Origin: Lojkania enalia
Taxonomy: Eukaryota; Ascomycota; Dothideomycetes; Pleosporales
Direction of reading: 5' to 3'
Length of the DNA stretch: 29,600 nucleotides
Assembly: GCA_010094045.1 (NCBI GenBank)
Contig: ML986782.1
Location: 54,820 to 84,419 of the forward strand
Shown in pieces: positions 1 to 10,785 of the stretch; the first letter of the stretch is position 1; each line of letters opens with the position of its first letter. Below the pieces are notes generated by a model. It made no database searches and was not told the origin of the DNA. It was given only the letters and a program-made list of their open reading frames with translations. The position numbers and the translations under genes were made by a program.

Positions 1-2
1 GT

Positions 3-2240
3 ATTATAAAGCTAATTATTATACTATAAAACCCTATAACCTTTTTCGTATAGACTTTAAAATGTAATATTACTTTTAAGAAATTAAAGTTAGCCCTATT
101 AAGTATACCTACTCTCTACTACTTTAACCCTGCGTTAGAAATAAAAATGGAAACTAATATCTCTAATAGAATAGTTATAGGAGTACTATTATAGAAATAT
201 TCTAACAGAAAATAGTACTCTATAATATTTTATAGTAAGGTTCTATTTAGTTTAGAACTGAACTAGAAGATCTATAATAAGAAACTATTCGCAATTATTA
301 CTATATTTAAGTAATAGAGGATAGAACTTACTTTAGTAGCTACTAAAACTCTAGTATATACCGATTATTACTTACTTAAATATTTTATAACTATAAAGGT
401 ACTTAATATTTGTTAAGTTTATTAGACTAAGAAATTAGCTTAGTATTAGTTCCGAATCGAGTACACCCTAGATAAGAATAATACTAAAGTAGATATCCTT
501 AGTCGTCGCGAATAAGATATAGAAAACTTAAAAGTAGTTTAAACTAATAACTAGTTAAGAATTCTACTTAAACTATATTAACTTTACCCCTAAATTAATA
601 CTAAATTAGTTTAGTTCTATATTACCTAAATAATAAATTAAATAGTTATACTAAATATTATTAAAGGCTAAAAGTAGGTTATATTATTAGACTCTCTAGA
701 GTTGATTAACATATTACTATAAGAAAACCGAGCCTCCTTTATATAGAAATATATACTTTTACCCTATAAGTATTAGATAGAGAATAGATTACTCCTCTAT
801 AATAATTACTTATATATTCTATTAGATTTAAGCCTTTATATACAACTTATATAAAAAGCTTACAACTAAGTATCCTCCGCATACCTAAGCACTACTAAAA
901 CCTATTAGTTACTATTTTAGAAGTACTACTAGAAGGGTATAAAAGCTACTTATAAACAATATATACAGAATTGTATTCTATACTATAAAGCTTATCTGAT
1001 ATAAACCTAAACCTTAGGTTTTATCTACTTACTTTCTATACTAAATCGACTAATATAGTACCTATATATTAACTTTAAGGATTTCTCTATAGATAAGTCC
1101 GGATATAATTAGATTATAGTAGTAATTAATCGCCTATCTAAATAAGTAGTATCTATTCTCTACTAGCATATAATTAACGTATAGGGAATAGCCGAATTAT
1201 TTATTTAATAGGTATACCGCTTTAACTACACGCTTAAAACTATTATTTTAGACTAAAAACCTTAGTTTATATCTAGTTTCTAGTCTAAATTCTGCTATAT
1301 CTTAAGCGTAAAGATTAAACTATCTACTACTTATTATAAAGAGACTAATAGATAGACAGAGATTATAAACAAGTATATTAATTAGAGACTGCGCTCTTTC
1401 GTATCCTTCTACTAGAATAACTAGAGTTCTCTATTACTTATAATTAATTAAGTATAAGTAACTCTACCCTATATAACTATTAGAATATTCCTATATTAGA
1501 TCTTATATAGATTTAAGCTCTATTAGAGTTAGGATTAGAAATATTCTATTAATCCTATTACTATAACAGATAAATTAAATTGTAAGAATATCTTAGCTCT
1601 AGTAACTTATATATATATAGCTTAAGAAACTGTAAAAGCTAATATTAAAAAAGTTTAGGATCGTATATAATCTATTATTAATTATTATTAGCGACCGATT
1701 AATTAGTAGATTAGTAATATAGTCTACTTAAATACTAAGAACTTTATAGTCTAGAGATTAAGCTAAAAGCTATCCGATTAATAGGAGAGCCCTTTTAAAG
1801 TACTAGAATAGGTTAGAAACTTATACTATTTATAGCTACCCCTAGAGTTGAGAATATATAATATCTTCGTACTAAACCTACTATATAAAAACCCCTAGGA
1901 CCCTCTACTAGGGTAAGAAGCTCCAAAACCACCCACTATCACTATTAAGAGGGTAGAAGAGTAGGAGGTTAAAGAAATACTAGCTAGTAAGCTGTATTAT
2001 AAGACCCTTAAATACCGTATAAAATAGGTAGGATATAATCTTAACCCAGTCTAATATAAAGCCTTAAATTTTATAGGTTCGTTTTATAAGCTAAGTACTT
2101 TTTATAATAAGTATCTAAATTAGCTAGGACCTCTAAAAGTTCTAACTAAATAGATTAAGGTATATAAAAATAGTATAGAAAATATAGATTATCTAGTAGA
2201 TAATAATATATAAGAGTTAAGTAGTAGATTTAAAAACTAA
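3..2240 (+). pseudogene. pol: A1 pol remnant: end of RT, RNase H, integrase, chromodomain
   Basis: One register (codons starting at positions divisible by 3) reads as Ty3/gypsy pol for 2.2 kb with no indel that I can see, broken only by TAA and TAG. RNase H is recognised by METN at about 147-158 (METD in intact relatives, Asp lost by G to A), YNKKLFA near 275, VYTDYYLLKYF near 352 and DILSRR near 490. Integrase follows: INFKDF near 1070 (family MDF, first catalytic Asp now Asn), GYN then IVVINRLSK near 1090-1140, and TNR then TEIINKY near 1345-1375 carrying the catalytic Glu. The chromodomain lies at about 1960-2150 (EILASKLYYKTLKYR, then a stop where Trp belongs, then VGY). The frame ends at TAA 2238-2240, and A3 has a stop at the same place. 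Confidence 0.92.
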
Positions 2241-2255
2241 AGTATAGGCCTGAAA

Positions 2256-2900
2256 TTACTCCTCTATAAAATCTAGAGGATCTAATAGTAGGCTGTTAGA
2301 TACCTCTCTAGTCCTCTCCTCTTCTACTCTTCTTTCCCTTTTTTCCCTCTAGACTCCCTCTAAACCTTTCTTATCTTATTTTTAGCCGCCTGAGAGCGCC
2401 GCGATATTAGCTTAAAAGCTAGATACTAAAACTTCTAAGGCTAAAACCTAATAGAGTAATTTAGTACTCTAGTAGAATAAAGCTACCTAGATACTAGCCG
2501 TAGAAAGGCTATCTTCCTAACTCTTTATAACCTAGGCTATAAATACTAGACTATAAGTAGATTCTAAAACAGCTTTAAAGGCTACCTTTTTATTCTCCTT
2601 ATCCCCTATATATTAGGCTACTATCTATAGTTCGAGATGGCCCTAAAGGACTAGAAACTCCTCTTTATAGTAGGAGGGGATTTATAAGTACGTTAGTAGT
2701 AAATACCCTACTAGTATTAGATACGATTCGTACGGGGTTATACTTTTTATTTTATAAGGTATAATACTTATATTTTTTTAATCTTAAAAACCGAAAGGAA
2801 AATATTATATACTACCCGTAGACGAGTATATATATAGTCTAAAAGTAGATAACCTAGAAGGCCTTTAAAGAGGCTTTAAAAGGCGGGCGGAGTAGTATAT
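2256..2900 (-). pseudogene. A1 antisense frame downstream of pol, 214 codons (unrecognised)
   Basis: On the minus strand, starting at ATA (probable RIP-altered ATG) at 2900-2898, one register runs 214 codons to TAA at 2258-2256. Internal stops are only TAA and TAG at positions that can be Gln or Trp. The same frame with the same 645-bp length occurs in A3 (16216-16860), and in A5 once the C insertion is removed (552 + 93 bp). It lies tail-to-tail with pol, 15 bp between stops. The product would have a central motif like KVAFKAVLESTYSL, a stretch like VLALEVLVSSF, and a charged, possibly helical C-terminus (REKRERRVEEERTREV). I do not recognise the family. Length conservation in three diverged copies suggests a real second gene of the element rather than chance. 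Confidence 0.62.
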
Positions 2901-3302
2901 TAATTAATTTTTTCTATAAAGTGTTAGTAATACTTTAATAATTAATAGTTCTAGGGACGTATAATAATATATATAGAGTAGAAGTTATTATTTAGTTAAG
3001 AAAGCTTAGTTAACAGCAATCTAGTAATATATTAAGGCTAGTAAACGCTTGTTACTATACGCGACGAAATTACAATATTAATAAATTATTATAATAGTAG
3101 TTACTAGCTAATATATAGGTTAATTATACTTACCGTAAAAACCTTACTTAACATTATATTAATAAATATATCTCTATAGGTAACTATATATATTAGCTCT
3201 TACTAGTAAATACCTCTTTAAAGAAATTCCTTTATACTAGAACCTATCTATAACAGCCCTAATTCCCTCCCGAACTAGTATAGATAGGGACTATTAGCCT
3301 AT
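2901..3302 (+). other. A1 noncoding region between antisense frame and polypurine tract
   Basis: About 400 bp are shared with A3 (16861-17263) and, reversed, with A5 (18140-18540). I see no frame with protein-like content. If the antisense frame is a gene, its promoter and leader should be here, but no motif can be singled out in this TA-saturated sequence. Confidence 0.5.
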
Positions 3303-3316
3303 AAGAAGGGGGGTAG
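3303..3316 (+). other. A1 polypurine tract
   Basis: A purine run containing AAGGGGGG lies directly before the 3' LTR, the position of the plus-strand primer of LTR retrotransposons. A3 has the equivalent AAGGAGGAGGG. Runs of G not preceded by T are poor RIP targets, which may explain why it survives. Confidence 0.75.
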
Positions 3317-3595
3317 TATAATAATATAAAGAAATCGTTCTACGAAAAGTTTTATATATAACCTTATCCTAAAGCTTTTCGCTTATCTTATTCTACCCCT
3401 AGTTCTACCCCTTTTCTCTTCCGTATATAGTTGTACACTCCCTTATAAATAGCTTAGTAGTTCTTCTATATCCTTTCGTATAAGGCCTATAGGTGTTAAT
3501 AGAATTTCTAGGTCCTTAAACCCCCACGTACTCTTATATACCTCTAAATAGATTCGTACTATATTCGGACCTATTATCTTATCTATACCGTTATA
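3317..3595 (+). repeat. 3' LTR of A1 (279 bp)
   Basis: It begins TATAATAATATAAAG and ends GTTATA, the RIP forms of TG...CA. The same unit of 278-279 bp recurs at 8908-9186, 17278-17556 and 27549-27826, and reversed at 4217-4495 and 17865-18124. A pyrimidine-rich block (CTACCCCTAGTTCTACCCC) in the middle is well kept in all copies because it lacks CpA. Confidence 0.9.
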
Positions 3596-3915
3596 TTTTT
3601 AATATATTATTAGTTCTAATTTAGTAGTTTATAAAGGTTAATTAGAACTAACAGTTCTCTATTATATTAAATATATAATCTCCTCTTATAAAATTGTAAT
3701 TTATTTTTTAAAGGTTAGTTTACTCTAATTTCCCTCTAAATTAGATAGGTTCTTTATTATAGGCTTTATAGAGAGGGGTCCGCCTATTATAGAGCCCCCT
3801 ATAGAAGGTAACGATTATTCTATACGCGTAGATAGAAGTTTACTCTTACTATAACTTATATATATATCGGTTCTAGTATAGGAATTAGAAGGTAAATTAT
3901 AGTTAGATATTAGCG
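3596..3915 (-). pseudogene. gag: A2 gag N-terminal remnant
   Basis: The reverse complement corresponds to A3 9490-9808, the N-terminal part of A-family gag, which includes a stretch with coiled-coil character. It is broken by TAA and TAG and truncated by A1. The start is uncertain because ATG codons have become ATA. Confidence 0.6.
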
Positions 3916-4216
3916 GTTACCTCTAATTCTAATAGGTTATTAGTAGTCTCTAAGTTTCTACCTAAGTATACTCTACGCAGCTTTTCTAAAAGCAATCCTA
4001 ATTATAGGAGATAGGAAGTTCTAAACCTAAAAGCTTTAGTTAATAGAAGATCTTTAAAATCTTATCTAGATAACTAAATAATTTAATATAATAATATATA
4101 AATATTATAATCTAAACTAAATTAGGTATATCTTAAACTTAGATATATTTAAATAAACAATCGATACGATATTATTAAAGAGGCTATTACTAGTAGTATT
4201 AAGTTCTTCTATATAA

Positions 4217-4495
4217 TATAACAGCGTAGGTAAGATAATAGGTCCGAATGCGGTACAAATCTACTTAGAAGCATATAGGAGTACGTAGAGGATTAGGGAC
4301 CTGGAAATTCTATTAATACCTATAAGCCTTATACAAAAGGATATAAAAGAACTACTAAGCTACTTATAAGAGAGTATACAACTATATACAGAAGGGAAAA
4401 GGGGTAGAACTGGGGGTAGGATAAGATAAGCGAAAAACTTTAGGATAAAGTTGTATATAAAGCTTTTTATAGAACGATTTCTTTGCATCGTTATA
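4217..4495 (-). repeat. 5' LTR of A2 (279 bp, minus strand)
   Basis: This is the reverse complement of the A-family LTR. In element orientation it starts TATAACGATGCAAAG and ends TAGCCTACGCTGTTATA-like. It keeps a TGCA and CAGCG that other copies have lost, so it is one of the less mutated LTR copies and useful for inferring the ancestral ends. Confidence 0.88.
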
Positions 4496-6165
4496 TTATA
4501 TATAATAACTTATATACTAGTTTAGATACTATTATTATTTCTAATACTAGTCTAAAGTATATATATTTTATTAGCTAATCTACTATATTTATAATTGTAT
4601 TATATCTTCTTTTTCATTTTAACTCTATTAATTCTAGTAGCTTAGTTATAAAATTAATTATAATCTATTCTTATAGTTTTTTAGGTGCTTCTAATAGCTA
4701 TAAGAATTTATAAGACTTATATTTTATAGTCTTATTCTTTCTATATTCTAAATACTTATAGAGTATATCTTATACTTCTCTTCTTATATTAGCGAGAGTA
4801 AAACTCTTCTTTAGCTTTTACTCTATTTCTACTACTTTTAAATATTCCTATTCTAGCGATTTATATAATTCTTTTATTATCTACTATTATATATATAGGT
4901 ATATATATAGTTGTTTTTAAGCTGCGTTTTTAATTACTTTTACTTCTTTACTACTTATTAGATATTACTCTACTATTTATATGTCCCTTAGCTTCTACTA
5001 CTAAGTTTACTCTAGTATAGTTAGTTATATATAAGAGATCTATTTAATTTCTTTTTTAGGATTACGTCTCTTTTATATTTTTCCTTAGTTATATAGTTAG
5101 CTCTATAACTTAATACGTTTATAACTATATTTTCTAACCTTTTCTAGTATATTATTTTAAAGTTATAGTCTACTAGTTACTCTATCTATTATATTTATCT
5201 TTCTATAAGTTCCTTTATTATTATAAAGTATATAAGGTTTTTATAATCTATTTAAACTTTAAATAGGTATTTAGTTTCTATTAAATATATTTACTATTCT
5301 CTTAATACTTTAACTATTACTAATAGTTCCTTATTATATATATTATAGTTAAGTTCTTCTAGTTTTATTTTTCTAGAAAAGTAGGCTTATAGCTTCTACT
5401 TTCTATCTTCGTTTTACTAACTTAATTAAACGCTTATTACTTTATCTAAAGTATTAGTTTCTACTTAGAATTACTTCTCTAGGTCTAGTATTCTTAGTAT
5501 TAATACTAAGGTAAAGTAGGCTTTTAATTCTTTAAAAGCTTTTTATTATACTTTCTACTATTTAAACCCTTTTTCTTTCTTAGTAATCTCTATTAAGGAT
5601 GCTACTACTCTAGAATACCCGCTTATAAATTTTCTATAGAAATTCGCGAAGTTTAAGAAGAATTAGACTTATTTAACTAAAATAGATACTAGCTATTCTA
5701 GTATCGCTTTAACCTTTTCTTATTCTATTTTAATACTATTTCTAGATATCTAAAACCCTAAAAATTCTATTCCTATCTTATAAAACTTATATTTTTCTAG
5801 GGCTATAAATAACTTATACTTTTATAGTTTAGCTAGTACTTTTCTAACGTATTTTTTATACTCTCTTAGCAATCTATTTATATAGACTAGAATATTATCT
5901 AAATATACTATTATAAATATATTTAAGTATTTTCTTAATATATTATTTATAACTGTTTAAAAGGTTACTAGTATATTTATAAGTTTAAATAGTATTACTA
6001 GATATTTAAAGAGATCTTTTTTTATTCTAAATACTATCTTCTATTTATAGCCCTCCTTTATCTAAATTTAGTAGTACTCTTCTCTTATATTAAACTTTAT
6101 AAACTACTTAGCTCCTTATAACTAATAATATAGTTTGGTATAAAGATATAGATTAAAGAAGTATT
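4496..6165 (-). pseudogene. pol: C-family pol fragment: RT, RNase H, N-terminal integrase
   Basis: The reverse complement aligns with element C from about 22,680 to 24,330. Recognisable pieces are the RT box IVYLDNILVYI near 5880-5920 (family YLDD), the RNase H start VETNTLDKVISV near 5425-5460 (element C has VETDALNKVIGA), and the start of integrase toward 4500-4800. It is far more heavily mutated than element C, with stops throughout. It is cut at 4496 by A2. The RT similarity fades between about 6130 and 6165, where unrelated sequence begins, so the element was truncated or replaced there. No gag or LTR of this copy is in the window. Confidence 0.85.
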
Positions 6166-6286
6166 ATATTATTATTCTTCTTCTCTAGTATTTAAGCTAC
6201 CCTATATAGTATTACTATTAAGCCTGCTAGCCAGCAGCAGGTTCTATACTATTTCTACTAGCTCTCCCTTTCTTATCTAGTTTCGT

Positions 6287-6346
<60 letters not shown>

Positions 6347-8907
6347 AAAGTTTAGTAAGAACTATTATAGAGCTTTTTAGACTTATCTATATTACTATTA
6401 GACTTATCTTTATTAGAATTTATATCTTTATCTAAGTCTAAGCCTTTAGATAATAGTTTAATAGGTTCTTCCCCCGTCTATTACCTACTTTCCACCTTTT
6501 TTATTTTCTTTGCTAACTTGTTTAATATTATAATAGACTTTCTTTTTCGTAAAGTATAATTATATATAGAAGCAGGTTAACTATTATTATTAGGTATACT
6601 ACTAGTATTAAGAAAGTTCTAAATTTCACATGTGTTATTATAATAAATCTAGTTATAGAGAGGTATACTAGAGCTAATATTCTAGTAATTTAAGATCTAA
6701 AGTTTACGCTAAGTAAGATATATATTATTAATTAGCATATTTATAGTAATAATAGTATTCGGGTCTATAGTATTTATATTATTAACTAGTCTTATTAGAA
6801 GAATAGTATAAGGATATACTATTCTACTTAATATAGGTAGGATAAATTTCCTATTATTAATAGTCTAGTTATTTATATTTCCTACTTCTTAAAGGTTCTA
6901 TAAGTTAAGTTAATATCTCTAGAGCTTAAAGTTTTATAAATAGCCCCGCGTTTTAAAAGTAAGGATAGTATTAATAGTAAATACTATTTCTTTAGTTAGA
7001 TTCTTCTAATAATATATCTATAGGTCTTATTATACTTATTCTAGCTACTATATAATATAGTATTATTCAGCGTTCTTATAGGAGTAAAGTCTAGATAAGA
7101 TTCTAATAACTTCTATTTTTAGACTTATTTCTCTAAACTAGAGCTTAAATAAGCTAAAATATTTAGTATAGGGGGCTGTTAGGTTAATTATAAAGGGAGT
7201 AAATTTGTTAAAATTTTTAATATTTAGAATAGTACAGCCTTCTTTTATCTCTTATAGAATACTAAGAGGGAGGTTATAGATGGTATCCTATATATTATAT
7301 ATATCGTCTTTTTATACTAAAACTTTATTACTAAATATTAATACTAGTACTTTTTAGATAGTATTATAAAATAGTTCTAGATTATATTTAAACTAAAAAT
7401 AGACTTATAGCTTATAGTTAGTAAAAGTAAGAAATTATTAGTAGGTAATCTCTACTATAGCTATACTTAGGTTAGCGTATCACCTAATATTAGTAATATC
7501 TATACTAATAAAGGTTAGATAAGTAATAGTAGCTGGGTTTTAAATTATATTATAATAGAAGTCTACTAACAGAATTTCTCTAAACTCTTATATTAAGATA
7601 TCTACTATAAAGATACTATTAGGTATATTAATATCGAATTTATTTAGATTATAATTTTTATTTATAGTAGTAAGTTTTACTAGAAATATATAGTTAATAG
7701 ATTAGGAAACTTTAGGGTTCTATTTACCTAGATCGTAGAAAAGGCTATTAAATAGAACTCCTTTATAATAGTTAGTAATATCTAAGGGTAATAAGTAATT
7801 AGTTTTAATATTAAAGCCTACTAAATATCTATCCTTTTATATATAGACGACTAAGTTAATAATAGCTTTTATAACTCTTTTTAATTTCTTATATTTTATT
7901 ATAATAGAGGGGAAATATAAAAGGAAATATTTATAATAGAATACTACGAGGATATCTTTTCCTTTTTATATTAAGAGCTTAGTATACTTACTTAACCTAT
8001 AGTTCTAGTAAATTAATTTTCGAGTATTTAGCTTTATTAATATATTCTTATCCGGTAGTAAGAGTAAAGTTAATATTACCGGATTATAGAGGATTATCTT
8101 ATTATCTTCGCAGCTATCTAGGTTAGCTACTAGTTATATAGGGTTAACTAGAATATTACTAAATAAAAGTATAGCAGACCCTTTCTTCTTTATAAATAAC
8201 CTAAAGCCTTTCTATACTTCTTTTATAGTTTAAGATAGTAATAGTTTCTACTAGTATTTTCCTTTCTACTATTAGAATCCTTTAAGTATAATACTATTAA
8301 TATTATTAAATTTTTAATCTTTACCTAAGTAGTTAATAGTAATACTTTATAGGTTACAAATATTTCTATTTTAATTAACTATCTAGCTAGTATAAAAGAT
8401 ATAAATAATAGTCTTCTAGGAATAGAGATATTTAAGAGGTTTAGACCAGTTATTTTTCTTATACTTAAAATACTAATTAACATCTATTAAAGCGTAGACC
8501 GTCTATCTAGTACTATATAGTATTCTATATTTTTTAAGGAGGTTACTATTATAGTTTAAGGGTATATTAAGTTATATAATAAGTAGTAATATATAAGTAA
8601 ATATAAGAAATAATATCCAGCTTTTCTATTTTTTAATTATTATAGTATTCCTATATAGGACGATATATTTTTTAAATTTACTACCGGTATATTAGTAGAT
8701 ATTACTATATATTCTTATAGTATTATATAATTATTTCTTAGATTTTTCGGGATTAGTAAAATTCTATATTATCCTTATTTTTAGATAGTTTTATACTATA
8801 GAAGAAATTTTAGTAGGAATCTTAGTTTTAGTAGAAAGTAGATTTTATAATAATTCTACTATAGAAGAATCTACAGGTATAGTAGCAGTATATTTTAGGG
8901 TTGTTAG
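6166..8907. other. Unidentified RIP-affected block, about 2.7 kb
   Basis: This block matches neither family A nor C and ends abruptly at the A3 5' LTR. On the minus strand one register (codon first base at positions divisible by 3) stays unusually low in stops from about 8880 to 6361; between 8100 and 7561 it has only about six TAA or TAG in 180 codons. The same register on the plus strand is also relatively low in stops in 6601-7320 and 8281-8880, so I cannot fix the strand for the whole block. Minus-strand readable pieces include KDRYLVGFNIKTNYLLPLDI (about 7840-7780) and NKFTPFIINLTAPYTKYF (about 7205-7155). I recognise no transposase, reverse transcriptase or host family. It could be a RIP-destroyed gene or another element's coding region. 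Confidence 0.45.
6287..6346 (+). repeat. (TAG)20 trinucleotide microsatellite
   Basis: Twenty uninterrupted TAG units. Fifty bases upstream an unmutated CAGCAGCAG remains (about 6231-6239). The tract may be a former (CAG)n or (TGG)n whose every unit was converted by RIP, or a TAG repeat expanded by slippage afterwards. Confidence 0.95.
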
Positions 8908-9186
8908 TATAATAATACAAAGAAATCGTTCTACGAAAAGCTTTATATATAACCTTATCCTAAAGCTTTTTACTTATCTTATCCTACCCCTAGTTCTACC
9001 CCTTTTCCCTTCTATATATAGTTATATACTCTCTTATAAGTAGCTTAGTAGTTCTTCTATATCCTTTTATATAAGGCCTATAGGTGTTAATAGAATTTCT
9101 AGGTCCCTAAACCCCTATATACTCCTATATACCTCTAAGTAGATTTATACTATATTTAGACCTATTATCTTATCTATACTGTTATA
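8908..9186 (+). repeat. 5' LTR of A3 (279 bp)
   Basis: It begins TATAATAATACAAAG and ends ACTGTTATA. It is the same length as the 3' LTR at 17278-17556. Confidence 0.92.
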
Positions 9187-9489
9187 TTATATAAAAGAAC
9201 TTAATACTACTAGTAATAGCCTCTTTAATAATATCGTATTAATTATTTATTTAACTATATCTAAGTCTAAAATATACCTAATTTAGTTTAGATTATAATA
9301 TTTATATATTATTATATTAAATTATTTAGTTATCTAAATAGAATCTTAGAAACTTTCTATTAACTAAAGCTTTTAGATTTAGAACTTCCTATCCTCCATA
9401 ATTAGAATTGCCTTTAGAAAAGCTGTATAGAGTATATCTAGGTAGAAACTTAGAGACTACTAATAACCTATTAGAATTAGAGGCAACTA
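9187..9489 (+). other. A3 leader between 5' LTR and gag
   Basis: This stretch starts TTATATAAAAGAACTTAAT and is shared with A2 and A6 (TTATATAGAAGAACTTAAT). The primer binding site should be the first bases here, but RIP has changed any TGG to TAA or TAG and I cannot match it to a tRNA. The gag start may lie inside this region. Confidence 0.55.
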
Positions 9490-10785
9490 TTAATATTTAA
9501 CTATAATTTACCTTTTAATTTCTATACTAGAACTGATATATATATAAGTTATAGTAAGAGTAAACTTCTATCTACGTATATAGAATAACTATTACCTCTT
9601 ATAAGGGGCCTTATAATAGGTAGACCCCTCTCTATAAAGCTTATAATAAAGAACCTATCTAATTTGGAGGGAAATTAGAGTAAACTAACTCTTAAGAAAT
9701 AAATTATAATTTTATAGGAGGAGATTATATACTTAATATAATAGAAAACTATTAGTCTTAATTAACCTCTATAAACTACTAAATTAGAACTAATAATATA
9801 CTAGGAAACTTTTATAACTCCCCTAATAAGAAATCTCTTAGCTACTTCTAAGCCCCTTTAAGCCTACTTTACTAAACGTATACTTAAGATTAAAAGCTTT
9901 ATAGATAGTAGTAAACCTATATTTAAATAATAGTAAATCTTAATCTTAGACTAACTTAAGATTAATATAGATTACTATCTAATAGAGTATATATATATAG
10001 CGTTAGTATAGAGATATACCTCTAGTACTACGAAAGAGTATCTAGAGCTAAAATACCTAGCTAAATCAGACTAGTATCGGTTTAAGAATACTAAAGAAAT
10101 AATTTCGCTTCTATAATTATATTTTATTATAGATAATAAAGAGATAGAGGTATAATAGACGTTTTAGGTTCTAAGAATAAATAAGAGAGAAGTGTTCTTA
10201 ACTTTTAAAGCTCGCTTTATTAGTACAACTATTAGAGGATCTATATCCTAATCTAAGTAGTTCTTCTACTTATAGGATAAGATTCTCCCCAGCCTAAAGA
10301 TACTAAACCTTAGCTTTAAACTTATATAGAAAGGCTCTTTTAATACTATAGTTGCCTACTTAACAACCTATAATATAGAAAGGAGAAGTATTTCTAGCCT
10401 TCTAGAACGAACTGTTAGCTTATAAATTATAGTTAAAGTAAATTTGGATTAGTATTAGAAGATTTCTAAGAGTTTATCTAAAGTAATCTATAATCTAATA
10501 CTACCCTAATCTACTCTAGTATTAATACCTTATTCTACTATAATTACTTTCTAACAACCTAATAAAACTTCTATACCTGAAAGGTATATAACTCTAGATA
10601 ATTATTATAATTATAGTAAACTAGAATACTTTATAAACAAATATATAGTTTTTAAAGTATAAGAGATAGAGGTTAAATAAAAGGAAATTAAGGAAGAAGA
10701 GTTTTTAGACGTAAATAAGTACTATCTAGATAGTTCTTAAGTAGGAAATAGAGATATCTAAGAAAACTTTCTATCTTAGACTTAA
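9490..10785 (+). pseudogene. gag: A3 gag remnant with destroyed CCHC zinc knuckle
   Basis: The register with codons at positions 1 mod 3 reads as a gypsy capsid-nucleocapsid polyprotein. An N-terminal coiled-coil-like part (LTLKK, then IIIL, then EEI near 9685-9740) is followed by a capsid-like part (INKREVFLTFKARFIST near 10175-10225, then LPSLKILNLSFKLI). At the C-terminus is a zinc knuckle at about 10597-10648. The knuckle reads NYYNYSKLEYFINKY: every Cys and the His of CX2CX4HX4C is Tyr, as expected from TGY to TAY and CAY to TAY changes. Start and end are uncertain because ATG has become ATA and many stops are RIP-made. Confidence 0.85.
10743..10749 (+). promoter_or_regulatory. A3 candidate -1 frameshift heptamer (RIP-altered)
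   Basis: In gag register the sequence is A GGA AAT. The same place in A6 (29383-29389) is G GGA AAT followed by AGA. Undoing CpA to TpA gives G GGA AAC, a canonical X XXY YYZ slippery site, after which the -1 frame is open into protease. The assignment depends on that inferred ancestral base. Confidence 0.45.

Larger units (their letters stand above)
1..3595 (+). mobile_element. Family A Ty3/gypsy retrotransposon A1, 3' half (RIP-degraded)
   Basis: This is the 3' half of a chromodomain-type gypsy element. It enters the window inside reverse transcriptase and continues through RNase H, integrase, chromodomain, an antisense frame, polypurine tract and 3' LTR. The same order is seen in A3. It lies inside the minus-strand copy A2: immediately after its LTR the sequence resumes as the reverse complement of A-family gag. 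The five T at 3596-3600 fit a target duplication of the A2 site (TTTCT in the sister copy, C to T by RIP). The 5' half lies left of the window. All coding frames are closed by TAA or TAG. Confidence 0.93.
3596..4495 (-). mobile_element. Family A retrotransposon A2, 5' end (LTR, leader, start of gag), minus strand
   Basis: The reverse complement matches the first 900 bp of A3 (8908 to about 9808) without a large indel. It is cut at 3596 by the insertion of A1, so the rest should lie left of the window. Its outer side at 4496 enters a C-family pol fragment, so A2 itself was inserted into that element. Confidence 0.88.

Noticed and set aside
6287..6346. Telomere-like or CRISPR-like repeat
   Set aside because: It is a simple perfect trinucleotide run with no spacers, and fungal telomere repeats are TTAGGG-type.
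6361..8880. Starship captain (DUF3435 tyrosine recombinase) or pogo-type transposase in the unidentified block
   Set aside because: I looked for the catalytic motifs on both strands and could not find a convincing set, and the strand itself is unsettled.
9187..9205. Primer binding site for a specific tRNA in family A
   Set aside because: The TGG expected at its start is lost to RIP and the remaining bases do not let me choose a tRNA; the same applies to 19633-19650 in element C.
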